64,000 nucleotides of DNA. It comes from Cenococcum geophilum 1.58 (Eukaryota; Ascomycota; Dothideomycetes; Gloniales; Gloniaceae). The stretch covers positions 273,645 through 337,644 of the forward strand of contig KV748190.1 of the NCBI GenBank assembly GCA_001692895.1, given 5' to 3'. The notes beneath the pieces were generated by a model, which was not told the DNA's origin, searched no databases, and saw nothing but the letters and a program-made list of their open reading frames with translations. This document shows, piece by piece, positions 34,561 to 45,178 of this stretch (the stretch's first letter is position 1; each line of letters begins with the position of its first letter). The translations under genes were made by a program, and so were the position numbers.

Positions 34561-34574
34561 CTTGGCACCCCAAC

Positions 34575-36527
34575 AAAATGCTGATGTGGCTTTAGTCGTA
34601 ATGCTTTAACTATTATTATTACATCCACTATTTGCTCCATTTGTCTTAGCTGTTTGGTATAATTTATTTTATTACCCCTATTACTGCTTAATGGTAGTAG
34701 AGGAGCCTACTGCTAGGGCCGTGGTGTAATTTGGATATATCCTCCTAGTTGTATATTTTAAACCGTTACCGGTCACAGACCAGATGGTTTTAGAGGCTGT
34801 TTTATTACCCTTACTTCCCCTTATAGTCTCCTAAGATTATATACCTATAGCGTAGGCTATAATTAGGTTACGGCCCCTACCGAATTAATGTATATTAACT
34901 CTACTTGGTATATATCTTCCTAGGACTTACTAAGTTCCTCTTTGCTTTTAGTATTATTACCCTTAATAAGCTTTACAGAAGCTGCCTTTAGTTAGATACC
35001 TGTTGCTAGCGTATTAGGATTAATATTCGCGTTCTACCTTAGCTAGTCTTAAAGGAACTAGATCTAATTATCGCTCGGCAAATACAGAATTATATTTCCT
35101 AGGCGCTTACGTATTCTAGCGCATATTCGGTTATTTTTATTTATATATAGGAAACTATAACGAACTAACTCTTTAAGCTCTAGACACTAATTAATAAAAC
35201 GGTAGGCACCCCCGCATCTATAACACGTCTGATTTTGTGTCTAGTATGCGCTAAAGTTCCCTAGCCCTCTATACCTTTTTAGGCCCGGCTTATACCATTC
35301 TTATAGCGCTCCCTTATAGGGTGGCTGTGGTCTATTATTACCTAGTGCCGGTTATAGGTCTATTTATTCTTAACGCATTAACGCCCTATTTAGGAGCTAT
35401 ATATACCGTATTAGATTTTAACAAATCCTGTTTAGAAACGGCATTAAAGATATAACACCTACTAATTTAACCGTCCTAAGATTAAGCTTCCGGAGTTAAT
35501 TAGTAAGTTTCTCTAGTTTAGGGTTTGTTTCCTAAGTCGTTTAATAGGTATTTGCTAACTTGCTTGGCTGAGAGACTATAGGTGGTCAAAGGGCAGTATT
35601 TCTTTAGTTTATTATAGCTAGTTACTAATTATAAAATTGTCTAACTAGCTAACAAAGGCCTTATTCCTTAGGATTTATTATTAATAACTAATCGGCGCCT
35701 TTATGCGAATTAAGCCTGTCTTCTATAGCTCTCCTTAGTAGGTAAAAGTTAAAAGACTCTTGCCTATTAGGGTTAGCTCCTGTTTTAGTTATTATATATC
35801 TTTAGTATTTAAATGGGAGTCCTCTTATAAACTAGTACCCTTATTCGCGGTTTTTTAAATTACTAGCCTTAGTAACCTTCTAGGAGATTAACGTGAACTG
35901 CCTATAGTATTCGCGTATACTGCTAGGTAAATTATTCCTATACTATAGTATATAAGCTTCCAAGAATTCTACCGTTTCAACTTGTCGAAAGTAGTTACTT
36001 CCTTAATAGTCTGTCCTAAGCTTTCCTATAAGTTCTATTTAGTTACCAATAGTAAACTTAGGCAGACTTTGGATCTATATCCCTATCTAATAGTTATAAT
36101 ACTCCAGAAGTCCTTAATACCTCTTATTGTCCGTAATATAGTGCTGGATGCATAACCGCTTATACTATTTAATAAATTGTGACATGTTTTGTCCTATAAA
36201 GTAAGGGGTCCCAGAGGTTCCCAGAGCTGGTATAGGCTGGGCTATAATATATACCTTATCTCATTCCATTAATAGTTTAGTAAGAGGTGGCGGACCTATA
36301 GTTTCTCTAGGGATAGGTAGGTGGACCTTATAACCCTTATCCTCTATCTATTAAGGGTTGTTGGTCCCTAACGTTATAAGAGTTAAGGTTAGTATCGCAT
36401 GCCCTAGTTTAGAAGAGCTTCGCGGTTTAATAGGCTGCTTGCTTTCCTCTCCCTTTTTAGCACCTTTATCGTTATTATAGAATAGGCCTAACATTCCTAA
36501 TAATCCCTTTACTGGTACTATCGCCAT
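34575..36527 (-). pseudogene. E gag
   Basis: Minus-strand gag beginning at ATG 36525-36527 (MAIVPVKGLLGMLGLFYNND). A mostly readable frame follows, with PYFIGQNMSQFIK near 36190, RLCIQHYITDNKRY near 36140, and LPKFTIG near 36050. These are features of the gag core of this fungal gypsy lineage. A zinc-knuckle-like CYRCGGAYRFIN-C is at about 35205-35250 (His replaced). Stops are RIP-type. The frame continues to KPHQHF at 34575, where X2 interrupts it. Confidence 0.85.
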
Positions 36528-36911
36528 TATTATAAATTTAAAGGTAGCTCTAATAAATGCGAGAATAATAGTATAGACCGTTGTAAATATAGTAAATAAA
36601 ATATAAAAGACTTTTCTCTATTGTTTCTGGTGTACCATAGTTCTTCCTTTTATCCTTCGTCTTACTATGCTACGTACTCGCCTTCTTGTCGCTGCTTACC
36701 GACTACTATTCCCGTATAGAGAGCTTAGCAAGTGTCGTTGGTTTATTCTTTATGGCGGTAGCTGCGTATAGGTCGCTAATATACCTATACTTCTTTATTT
36801 TGGTCGTTTTATCGCAGTTCTAGATCGTTCCTATGTGTCTCCTGTGTATAGAGCACCAGACTTCTAATCTGAAGAGCTTGCCGTTGTCCCCATATGGAAT
36901 GCCATAAAATA
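36528..36911 (-). other. E leader with tRNA-like primer-binding region
   Basis: Untranslated leader of about 380 bp. Near the LTR the plus strand carries an anticodon-arm-like hairpin (CCAGA, loop CTTCTAA, TCTGA at 36856-36872, anticodon TCT) and ends GCCA at 36901-36904. The minus strand therefore reads TGGCATTCC seven bases inside the 5' LTR, as a primer-binding site would. The T-arm does not fold canonically, so this is a candidate only. It is not a tRNA gene. Confidence 0.4.
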
Positions 36912-37180
36912 TATGGGAGGGCACGACCTCTCTAAGATAGGAAAGTCTTAGTGCTGTCTGTCAGTCGGTCGGTTAGTCTATTAGTCGGTCACCATTAGTT
37001 AGAATTAAGCAGTAAGAAAAGAGTATATTAAAGGAAAATTATATATCTGTTAGTCTCGCCCAAGTTATTAAAGACTCTAAGGGCTTTAGACCGATCTATA
37101 TAACTTGTAGAAGGCCTAGGCTCTTCCGAAGCTATGCCTAATCTAGATGTTAAATTTAGGAGCTAAATCACACCACCATA
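36912..37180 (-). repeat. E 5' LTR
   Basis: 269-bp partner of 2428-2696, TATGGGAGGG to ACCACCATA, followed by the ATAC duplication at 37181-37184. Confidence 0.92.
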
Positions 37181-40100
37181 ATACTAGCTCTAGTATCGTA
37201 ATATACTATATAGGGTAGATCTTTATCTTAGCTAGTAGGTTTAACTTAAACGTAACCAGTAAAATCCTCTAAATAATTTTAAAGGGTCCTAGTCTAATAT
37301 GGTCTAACTTCTTACTTAATTATTAACTCTTAAAATTTTTATATAGTAGCTATACTTTATTTCCCTCCTTAAGATCTAGTCCCTTAGATCTCTTAGCATT
37401 ATAATACTTTTTTATTTTTTCTTATACTTTCTTTACTAATTCAATAAGGTCTTTATAAAGATTTATTAACGTCTTTATTCTTTCTTTAGCTATGCTACTT
37501 ATTTTCTTTACTTACCGTAGTAATAACGATATTCTTAGCTTATATCTATAATTTGCCTTAAATAGTAATATACCTATTTCTTTTTATAGTATTGCGTTAT
37601 ATATAAACTGTATAACTAGTAATAGCAATACCTAATTATTTTATGTATAATTAATATAATGCCTTAAATACTATTCTAGCGTCTAGTTTAATCTTTCTAT
37701 TTAACTATCTGTCTATAGATGGTATGCGGTAGAAGTTACTACTTAAACTCCTTACTCTGCTAAGAATACCTCCTAGAATACTACTATAAATCTTAGATCT
37801 CTATCTAATATAATCTTACTTAGTGCTCTATATCTTATAAATACTTCTTTAATATAGATTCTAGCGACATCTTCTACTAAGATTTCCTCTATATACGCTA
37901 TAAAGTAGCCCTACTTAGTTAACTTGTCTACTATTACTAAGATTACGTTATAATCTTATCTAGTAATAGGATCTCTTAACTTTAGTAACTTAATAATAAA
38001 GTCCTATAATATAACCTCCGATNGTCTCTCTGGTATTTTAATAGGTTATAGCCCTCTATATAGCTTATACCTTATTAGTTTATTTCTTTAGTAATTTAGA
38101 TACTTTTTTATTACTTTTCTTATAATATTCTAGATTCCGTTAATAATATATTCTTCTTAAAGTCTTAACACTAAGCCTATTGCTCCGTTGTATCCTTAAG
38201 TTATTCCCTTATAAAAATCTTCTATAAAATGCTTTACTATACTTCTTAGGATATACGTCGCATCTTAACTCTTATATATATCCATCTATAGATCTTCTAG
38301 CTATACTTTTAGAATTTTCTATACCTAAAAGCTTTCTAGTATCCCGTAGACTCTTCCTAGTTTATTATCCTCTTAAGTTACTACTAGTTTAGGGTAATTA
38401 TATCTAATTAATCCGTCCTTATCTCTGCGTAGTATTACTCCTAAAGGTTTCTTATTATTTTATAGTTTAGCTTTTCTGCTAAGTGCGTCTACTCTTATAT
38501 TCTTAGTTCCCTTAGTATACTAAATCTTAAAATAGTATTCTATAAGCATCTCTACCTATCTAACTTGTCTATAATTAAGTTATTTTATTATTAGAAACCC
38601 CGTTAGGTTTTTATAATCCGTTTTAACTATAAATAGTTTTTCTACACCTTATAAGAATGCTCTCTATTTCTTAAGTACTATAACTATACCTAATAACTCC
38701 TTATTATAGATGTTATAGTTTAACTCTAGTAGTGTTATCTTTCTACTATAGTATGCTACTAGATGCTATGCGTCCTTATACTTCTATAGCAAATATACTC
38801 TTAGTACGTAGTTTAATACGTCTATTTCTATAACCGTGTCTAGTTCTAATTAATAGATCTTAAGGATTAGCTCCTAGGTAAACAACTCCTTTTATTTATC
38901 TCCCTATGCTTATAATTCCTCTTTCTTTATAAGCCTAGTAAATGGTTTAATATTCTTTAACCACTATGTTATAAACCTTCTATAGTAGTTACAAAACCCT
39001 AAAAATAACCTTAACTACGTTATATTCTCTAGTTCTTACCAACTTACTATAGCTTTAATCTTCTTTAGGTCTATACTAATATAACCTAATTTAATAATAA
39101 ATCTGACGAAATTAGTCTTCCTTATAAAGAACTCGCATTTTTTAATTGCTACTAGTATCTGTTCTTCTTATAGTCTCTTTAAAACCCATTTAATATATTC
39201 CCCGTATTCTTCCTTAGTTATTAAGTAGATAATAATAATATTAAGATATACTATAACAAACTCATTAAGGTGTTCTCCTAATACACTATTAATTCGCTTC
39301 TAAATGTTACTAGTATATTTATTAACCTAAATTATATAACTAATAGTTTATATAGTCCTTCTCTTAACCTAAAGGCTGCCTTTTATTTATTGCCTTCCTT
39401 AATTCTAATCTAATGGTACGCCTATCTTAGATCTATCTTTATAAAGATTTGCGCATTACCTATCTAATTTTAGATTTCGCTAATTAAGGGTAAAGGATAC
39501 CTATCCTTTTAAGTAATGCTATTTAACTGCCTATAGTTAATGTATAACCTAAGTTTTCCGTTTTTCTTTAGTACGAATAGTACTGGATAACCTACTAATA
39601 ACTACGATGGTCTAATATATCCCTTTCGTAAGTTTTCTTAAATAAACTCTTTAAGTGCGCTTGCCTTCTCTTAAGTAAGCTTATAGGTTAGAAAGAACCT
39701 TAAACTTATTCCTAGTTCTAACTTTATTTTATAGTCCCATACTATATAATCTACTAGCTTTTTACTTTCTAGGCTCTATAGTTTCTTACTATATTTATAG
39801 TATCTTTTTAGTATATAACTTAAGCCTTACTTAATCTCTTTATATATTGCTCTAACTTAGTACTATACTAACTTAGTTTGCTATTATATCTTACGGTATT
39901 AAGTATCTCTAATATTAACCTAGCCTATAATCTAATTAATCTTTAGGTTATATTTCTGTAACTAAGGCATACCTAATACTGCCTTATCCCGTTCTAATAG
40001 TAGGATATTAAAAAATATCTTAATTCGTCTTCCTTTAATGGTTATCTAAATAGGTCCTATTTTAAGATTAATAATCCCTCCTCTATAGGCTATCGGATCT

Positions 40101-40508
40101 CCTAAAATCGTAACTAATAGGTAAGGTTACTCCTTCTGTCTATAAGGTAATCCTATTCTCTTAACTACTACTAGTAAGATATGGTTTTATATTACTCTAC
40201 TATCTATTAGCGCTTCGAACTACTAATCTTACTAATTAACTCGTAAATTTAGGTATTGTCCTTAAATTCCTTTAAGGGTCTAAGGCTCTATTACTGGCTC
40301 CCCCTAGTCCTATAGGCCTCTACTTTTCCTAACTATTAGCTACTTAATCCTATTATACTTAGCTCGTTCTTTAGCCAATACCTAGTTTACTTTTTGTCTT
40401 TAATATACTATAGATACGTGTTCTTTAGGCATTCCCACCACTATTATCCATCTAAGTATTCTTCCGTAAGAAATCTTTCTAGTTAAAGTATTAAGTCTCT
40501 TAACTCCT
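37181..40508 (-). pseudogene. B1 pol: protease, RT, RNase H, integrase
   Basis: Middle of the B1 polyprotein between the E and B3 insertions. Integrase catalytic blocks are at about 37720-37990, RNase H at 38560-38800, RT at 38980-39640 and protease at about 40180-40260. The RT catalytic box region (39236-39250) is distorted and short relative to the other B copies. It is one of the more RIP-damaged B copies. A single ambiguous base lies at 38023. The chromodomain is at 2240-2380 and gag at 56405-59179. Confidence 0.88.
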
Positions 40509-40931
40509 TGTAACGGAACCTTGTAGTAAGAACTACGATAGGCTTGTTATTGGGCTAGGTATGTAGGTGAAGCAAGTTAAAGTCAATAACGTAATAATAA
40601 CTGGTGGAGTAGTTGCCTAACAGATTAACTCTAATTGTATTCTAAGAATCACTATAAGGAAGGAACTATTTAGGTAGGGACTAAGGGTCCTTAAATACAC
40701 AACCGTACTCCTATAAAATCCTTCTTATATATAATATACGTCTTATACATAAGGTACGTAAGTTCCTCTCATTCCTCTTATTTAATACGTAGCATGTTAT
40801 ATAACCTTAGTTACTATTCCTCGTTATATAGTTCTACCAGTTCTATCCTAGACTATACCTAAATTAACTAACTAGCTTCTTCCAACTCTTCCCTAAATAG
40901 TTATAACATTGTACTTAAAGCGTCCGTAATA
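40509..40931 (-). repeat. B3 3' LTR
   Basis: 423 bp, TGTAACGGAACC to CCGTAATA. The B polypurine tract follows at 40932-40950. Confidence 0.93.
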
Positions 40932-43900
40932 CTATCTCCCTCCTTTTTATCTTTGTCCTTAAAGATTTAAAATATCTCTAAGTTATTTACTAAAGGTATA
41001 ATATCTATCTAATTAATTTAGTTAATATTATTGCTTATTATGCCCAAAGTAATTTCTTCTTTATACGCCCAACGTCGTGCTTGCACTATTGCTGCAATAT
41101 TATCTCTTAGTAAGATTATACCGTCTCCATATTCCCGTTGTTTAAAAGAGAAGTTAGTTTATATTACGTTGGCGAACCCATCTTCGCAATAACCGTTCTC
41201 TTGCTTAAAGTGCACTAAAGTAAATATTTATTTGTCCTGCGACGTTTGCTTTACCTCTAATGCTAAATATACGCGACCTATTACTCTTAATAGTTGTCTA
41301 GTTCCCTAATTAATTTGTCTTAGGGTTTTATATTTAATCTACTACTACGCGGCTAGATAGTGAACTATCTTAAGCTCTTACTAAGTTGGAATGTTCTTGG
41401 GATGTGGAATAAAAGGCCTTAGATGCTCGTATCGCGGCATCTACTTATCTACTCCGTCTTAAGAAGGTCTGTAAGAAGGTGCGTTTTAAGGAGTAGAAAC
41501 TTATAGAATAAGGTTTATAGGAACTTGGCGATAAAAGAATAGATTCTCTTCTAATAGAAAAGGAAATAAATTTAAGTAGTTCGGCAACTGCTCTTTCTAG
41601 GTCCCCCTTAGGTAACTTATTTTTTAGCAATTTTTTTTTAATGCTACCTAACCTAATCTCTTCCGATACTCCTGTACCTTTCCTATAGCATTTTTTAAAT
41701 TTTCTAGTGGCTCCTAGGTAGTCTTAGTGTAGCCTATCTACTTAACCTTATACCATGTTTTATCGTCAACGTCTTTATAACTAACGATCTTCAAAACTTA
41801 CTATTTGTCTTCTTTTTGTCCTCTATATATGTCTGCTTTATAGACTAGTGGCTTAATATTCCTATATACTGGCTTTAGCATTACGATATACTATATAGGG
41901 TAGATCTTTATCTTAGCTAGTAGGTTTAACTTAAACGTAACTGGTAAAATCCTTTATATAATTTTAAAAGGTCCTAGTTTAACGTAGTCTAACTTCTTGC
42001 TTAGTTGTTAACTCTTAAAATTTTTATATAGTAGCTATACTTTATCTCCCTCCTTAAGATCTNGTCCCTTANATCTCTTAGNNTTATANTACNTTTTTAT
42101 NCTNTNTTATACTNTNTTNNNTAATTCTATAAGGTCTATATAAAGATTTATTAATATCTTTATTCTTTCTTTAGCTATGCTACTCGTTTTCTTTACTTAC
42201 CGTGGTAATAATAATATCCTTAGCTTATATCTATAATTCGCCTTAAATAGTAATATGCCTATTCCTTTTTAAGGTATTGCATTATATATAAACTATATAA
42301 CTAGTAATAGCGATACCTAATTATTCTGTACGTGATTGATATAATGCCTTAGATACTGCTCTAGTGTTTAATTTAATCTTTCCGTCTAACCGTCTGTCTG
42401 TGGATAATATGCGGTAGAAGTTGCTACTTTAACTCCTTACTCTGCTAAGAATACCTTTTAGAATACTGTTACGAATCTTAGATCTCTATTCAATATAATC
42501 TTGCTTAGTGCTCTATGTTTTATAAATACTTCCTTAATATAGATTCTAGCGACGTCTTCCGCTGAGATTTCTTCCGTATATGCTATAAAGTATCCCCACT
42601 TCGTAAGCTTATCCACTATTACTAAGATTACGTTATAATGTTATCCGGTAATAGAATCTCTTAATTTTAGTAACTTAATAATAAAGTCCTATAATATAAC
42701 CTCCTATAGTCTCTCTAGTGTTTTAATAGGTTGTAGCCCTCTATATAGCTTATACCTTATTAGTTTATTCCTTTAGTAATCTAAACACTCTCTAGTAACC
42801 CTTTTAGCTATCCTCTAGATTCCGTTAATAATATACTTCTTTTAGAGTTTTAATACTAAGCCCGTAGCTCTATTATATCCTTAAGTTAATCCCTTATAGA
42901 AATCCTCTATAAACTACTCTGCTATGCTTCTTAGGATATACTTTACTTTTTGGTTTTTGTATATATCCGTTTATAGATCTTTTAGCTATGCTTTTAGAAT
43001 TCTTTATACCTAAAAGCTTTCCGGTGTCTTGTAAACCTTATTTAGTTCTTCTTAAGTTACTATAATTTTTGGATAATTGTACCTAATTAATCCGTCTATA
43101 TCTTTTCGCAGTAAAGCCCCTAATAGCTTTTTATTGTTCTGTAGTTTAGCCTTACAACTTAAAGTATCTACTTGCGTATTGTCTGTACCCTTAGTATACT
43201 AAATCTCGAAATAGTATTCTATAAGTATCTCTACCTATCTAACCTGTCTTTAGTTAAGTTCCTTTATTATTAGGAATCCTATTAGGTTCTTATAATCCGT
43301 CTTAACTATAAATAGTTTCTCTATACCTTATAAAAACGCTCTTTATTCCTTTAATGCTGTAACTATACCTAATAACTCCTTGTTATAGATGTTATAGTTT
43401 AACTCTAGTAGTGTTATCTTCCGACTATAATATACTACTAGGTGCTATCTATCCTAATGTTTTTATATAAAGTATGCCCCTAGTATATAGTCTAATATAT
43501 CTATCTTTATAACCGTCTCTAGACCTAGTTAATAGATCTTAAGAACTGGCTCTTAGGTAAATAACTTTTTAACTTTCTTAAAGAGTTCTTTCTGTTCCTT
43601 TCCCCATGCCTACAGTTCTTCTTTCTTTGTTAATTACGTAAATGGCTTAATATCCTTTAACTACTGCGCTATAAACCTTCTGCAGTAATTATAAAACCCT
43701 AAGAATAATCTTAACTGCGTAATGTTCTCTAGTTCTTACTAATTTACTATAGCCTTAATCTTCTTTAGATCTATATTAAGTTGGCCTAGTTTAATAATAA
43801 ATCTAACGAAATTGGTCTTTCTAGTGAAGAACTTGCATTTCTTAATTACTACTAGCATCTGTTCTTCTTATAGTCTCTTTAAGACCTATTTAATATGTTC

Positions 43901-44754
43901 TCTGTGTTTTTCCTTAGTTATTAAGTAGATAATAATATCGTTAAGGTATGCTATAATAAACTNATNNANGTNTTCTNCTAATANNNTNTTAATNCNCTTC
44001 TAGAACGTTATTAGTATGTTTATAAGCCTAAATTGCATAACTAATAGTTTATATAGTCCTTCCTTTAACCTAAAGGCTGCCTTCTATTTATTACCTTCCT
44101 TAATCCTAATCTAATAGTACGCCTATCTTAGATCTATCTTTATAAAGATTTACGCGTTGCTTATCCTATCTTAGATTTCGCTAATTAAGGGTAAAGGATA
44201 CCTATCCTTTCTAGTAATGCTGTTTAACTGTCTATAGTTAATACACAGCCTTAGTTTGCCATTTTTCTTTAGTATAAATAGTACTGGATATCCCGCTAAT
44301 AACTGCGATGGTCTAATATATCCCTTTTATAGGTTTTTCTAGATAAACTCTTTTAGTGCTCTACCTTCTTCTTTAGTAAGCTTATAGATTAGAAAGAACC
44401 TTAGACTTATTCCTAGTTCTAATTCTATTTTATAGTCCTATACTATATACTCTAACAGCTTTTTACTTTCTAGTAACTATAGTTTCTTGCCATACTTATG
44501 GTATCTCTTTAGTATATAACTTAAGCCTCGCTCAGTCTCTTTATATATTGCTCCGACTTAGTACTATACTAACTTAGCTTACTGTCGTATCTTATGGCGT
44601 TAAGTATCTTTAATATCGACCTGACCTATAATCTAATCGATCTTTAGATTATATTCCTATAACTAAGGTATACCTAATACTGCCTTATCTCGTCCTAATA
44701 GTAGGATATTAAAAGACATCTTAATTTGTCTTCCTTTAATAGTTATCTAAATAG
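40932..44754 (-). pseudogene. B3 pol: RT to chromodomain
   Basis: Minus strand. Chromodomain at 41690-41800, integrase at 42170-42900 (catalytic blocks 42400-42660), RNase H at 43180-43420, RT at 43650-44330. The catalytic box reads YLND (one Asp kept) at 43937-43948. The frame over 41445-41630 (LLKNKLPKGDLERAV) is open by chance of fewer RIP hits and lies in the tail after the chromodomain. Ambiguous bases at 42063-42121 and 43963-43994. The frame is cut by B4 upstream of protease. Confidence 0.88.
42063..42121. other. Cluster of ambiguous bases in B3
   Basis: Same element position and pattern as 11423-11478 in B2. A second small cluster is at 43963-43994. Confidence 0.8.
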
Positions 44755-45178
44755 TGTAACGGAACCTTGTAGCAAGAACTACGATGGGCTCGTTATTGGG
44801 CTAGGTATATAGGAATGCAAGTATAAAGTCAACAACGTAATAATAACTAGTGGAGTGGTTGCCTAATAGATTAACTTTAATTATATTCTAAGAATTACTA
44901 TAAAGAAGGAACTATCTAGGTAGGGACTAAGGGTCCTTAAATACACAACCGTACTCCTATAAAATCCCTTTTTGTACGTAATATACGTCTTATATATAAG
45001 GTACGTGAGTTCCTCTCGTTCCTTTTATTTAATACGTAGCGCATTATATAACCTTAGTTACTATTCCTTATTATATAGTTCTATTGGCTCCATCCTAGAC
45101 CGTGCTTAAATTAACTAACTAGCTTCTTCCGTCTCTTCTCTAAGTAGTTATAATATTATACTTAAAGCGTCCATAACA
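44755..45178 (-). repeat. B4 3' LTR
   Basis: 424 bp, TGTAACGGAACC to CCATAACA, followed inside by the purine tract (minus strand) at 45179-45200. Confidence 0.94.

Larger units (their letters stand above)
32187..34574. mobile_element. X2: second minisatellite-rich insertion, inverted relative to X1
   Basis: 2388 bp flanked by AAAATG at 32181-32186 and 34575-34580. Removing it with one AAAATG restores the E frame (HQHF joined to PNAVRI). It contains, in reverse order and strand, the 12-bp array, the core, the 20-bp units and the TACC run of X1. Its ends differ from X1: no terminal inverted repeat of comparable quality, but arrays of CCTGACAGG-like units at both ends. No coding gene is present. 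Confidence 0.75.
2428..37180 (-). mobile_element. Retrotransposon E (Ty3/gypsy) with extra third reading frame
   Basis: LTRs of 269 bp at 2428-2696 and 36912-37180, with ATAC duplicated at 2424-2427 and 37181-37184 (a 5-bp reading, ATACT, is possible if the LTR begins one base later). It inserted into B1 pol upstream of the chromodomain; joining the flanks restores the B-family sequence. E's own DNA totals about 10.6 kb after removing B2, X1 and X2. Minus-strand order: 5' LTR, leader, gag, protease, RT, RNase H, integrase, a second purine tract and hairpin, a third reading frame of about 3 kb, polypurine tract, 3' LTR. The RT and integrase belong to a different fungal gypsy lineage from A, B and C. 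Confidence 0.9.

Noticed and set aside
36849-36904. A functional tRNA-Arg gene
   Set aside because: Only the anticodon arm and GCCA end fit; D-arm, T-arm and acceptor pairing are not canonical.
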